A DNA stretch of 64,000 nucleotides from Allopusillimonas sp008369125. GTDB taxonomy: Bacteria > Pseudomonadota > Gammaproteobacteria > Burkholderiales > Burkholderiaceae_B. The stretch lies in assembly GCF_008369125.1 (NCBI RefSeq), contig NZ_VOAY01000003.1:248001-312000 (forward strand), in the 5' to 3' direction. The notes under the pieces were generated by a model. The model was not told the origin of the DNA. It saw only the letters and a list, made by a program, of their open reading frames with translations, and did not search any database. Of this stretch, positions 62,916-64,000 are shown piece after piece (within the stretch, counting starts at the first letter, position 1; each line of letters opens with the position of its first letter). The position numbers were made by a program, and so were the translations under genes.

Positions 62916-63860
62916 ATGATCCGACTCGATGACATCCATATCTTTGTACAGGCGGTCGATGCGGGAAGTTTTTCCGAGGCAGCTCGCCAGCTCAATATCG
63001 CCCCTGGCCTCGCGAGTGCCGCAGTGCAGCGGCTTGAGAAGGCGCTGAGCACCCGGCTATTCGTTCGATCAACACGAAGCATGCAATTATCAGCGGAGGG
63101 GGAGCGGTATCTGCCCTTTGCGCGCACAATGCTTGAGGCGCGTTCGCAAGGCCAACGCGCCGTAGCCAGCGATCAAAGCACCCTGTCTGGAAGTCTTCGC
63201 CTCTCGGTTCCTTCGGACTTCGGACGAAACCTGTTATTGGGATGGCTCGATGAGTTCCAGCATCAGCATCCGGCATTGTCTTTACACGTGCGCATGAGTG
63301 ACCGGGCCGCCGCGTTGACGCGAGATCCTCTGGATGCTGCCGTGCGCTACGGCGCACTATCAGACTCATCATTGGTGGCCATGCCACTCATCGAAAATAA
63401 CCGGCGCGCGCTATGCGCGGCACCTTCTTACCTGGAACGTGCTGGTACGCCAAGCGGTGTAGATGACCTTAGAAATCACAACTGCCTGCGTTTCGTCTGG
63501 AGCGAGCAACTTCATGAGCGGTGGTGTTTCACGCTTCCGAAAGGTAACCAGACTGTAGCCGTGTCCGGCGACCGTATCAGCGACGACGCGGAGGTCGTCC
63601 GCCGGTGGGCTGTTGCGGGCGAAGGGCTTATTTACAAATCGCGTCTGGACCTTATTCCGGATCTGCGCGCTGGCCGGTTAGTCGAGATCTTCCCGCCAAT
63701 GCATTGCGAACCCTCACCGCTCAATCTTATTTGTGCGGACCGCTCACGGCTGACACCGACAATCACTCAACTAAAGTACTTTCTTCAGGCTCGTTGCACG
63801 GCGCTGCTTGAGGATTATTGGCAGTATGTAAAGATCAGCGCTGTAGCACGCCTTCCATAA
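62916..63860 (+). CDS. LysR family transcriptional regulator
   Basis: A 314-residue regulator with the N-terminal winged helix (DDIHIFVQAVDAGSFSEAARQLNIAPGLASAAVQRLEKALSTRLF) and an effector domain starting GSLRLSVPSDFGRNLLLGWL. It is divergent from the oxidoreductase-GlcG pair with a 99-bp shared promoter region, the classical LysR arrangement, so it probably controls that pair in response to an electrophile or related compound. Confidence 0.93.
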   Translation: MIRLDDIHIFVQAVDAGSFSEAARQLNIAPGLASAAVQRLEKALSTRLFVRSTRSMQLSAEGERYLPFARTMLEARSQGQRAVASDQSTLSGSLRLSVPSDFGRNLLLGWLDEFQHQHPALSLHVRMSDRAAALTRDPLDAAVRYGALSDSSLVAMPLIENNRRALCAAPSYLERAGTPSGVDDLRNHNCLRFVWSEQLHERWCFTLPKGNQTVAVSGDRISDDAEVVRRWAVAGEGLIYKSRLDLIPDLRAGRLVEIFPPMHCEPSPLNLICADRSRLTPTITQLKYFLQARCTALLEDYWQYVKISAVARLP

Positions 63861-63873
63861 CAGCATCACCCGC

Positions 63874-64000
63874 TTAATGCCTTTTCCCAGTCTTCTTGGC
63901 ACGGCACCAATACATGATATGGCCCTCGCAATTAAGCGGATGACAAGCCAGCGCACCCTTGCGTACCAAGCGGCAATTCTGACTCCGGCAGTTTGAGCAC
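63874..64000 (-). other. open frame running off the right edge
   Basis: One minus-strand frame is open from the window edge to TAA at 63874-63876 and would encode a Cys- and His-rich tail of about 41 residues. It is not recognised; it may be the 3' end of a gene or chance. Confidence 0.2.

Overview
The window reads as a chromosomal segment of a betaproteobacterium of the Alcaligenaceae/Burkholderiales type. The evidence is high-GC coding in the conserved part, a caa3-type cytochrome oxidase locus with the small Burkholderiales accessory proteins, an rpoH with the RpoH box, a PhaM-type granule protein, a DUF4148 protein, several Bug-type binding proteins, and a ZIP transporter whose metal ligands match Bordetella BbZIP at a constant offset. 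No rRNA, tRNA or CRISPR array was seen.

Layout. 1-20 kb: rmuC and a ZIP transporter, a Bug protein, panB facing an aldo/keto reductase, an MFS exporter, slyX and acnA, an FmdE-like protein facing a TonB-dependent receptor, a 7TMR-DISM sensor kinase facing a pagL-like lipid A deacylase, a CaiB/BaiF CoA transferase, a 42-bp tandem repeat, and a ChaN-like lipoprotein. 20-25.4 kb: a DUF4148 protein, a LysR regulator, rpoH with a near-perfect CIRCE element, a strong candidate small RNA with an RpoE-like promoter, and a CPA1 antiporter. 25.4-34.2 kb: cytochrome c oxidase structural and assembly genes (ctaC, ctaD, ctaE, ctaA, ctaB, SURF1, two SCO-like proteins and three small membrane proteins); ctaG/cox11 is absent from its usual place. 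34.2-43 kb: a Nudix hydrolase, phaM, glmU, a DHA2-type MFS protein, a glycosyltransferase, an Lrp regulator and glmS.

Downstream of glmS (the classic Tn7 attachment site) gene content changes abruptly. From 43 to about 61 kb the DNA is looser, less GC-rich and accessory. It holds a sugar-acid type cluster: an XylX-like 2-keto-3-deoxy-pentonate dehydratase, a ketoglutarate-semialdehyde dehydrogenase, an Ldh-family dehydrogenase, two SDRs, a complete TctBAC transporter and an Fe-dependent alcohol dehydrogenase. Decaying pieces are mixed in: an internally deleted IS5-type element, a LysR pseudogene with two stops, a truncated crotonase next to an acyl-CoA ligase, an orphan ABC binding protein and an SDR remnant. 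The window ends with a GlcG-like protein, a quinone-oxidoreductase-like gene and a divergent LysR regulator.

The most interesting items are the predicted ~120-nt RNA at 22552-22671 (GGAACTT-type promoter, three consecutive stem-loops, a C/U-rich anti-Shine-Dalgarno loop and an intrinsic terminator), the CIRCE site in front of rpoH, the paired GAAAT-N3-ATTTC palindromes between lrp and glmS, the tetranucleotide repeat in front of phaM, and the possible worn Tn7-like ends around the accessory region. All family assignments were made by reading the sequence; no database search was run.
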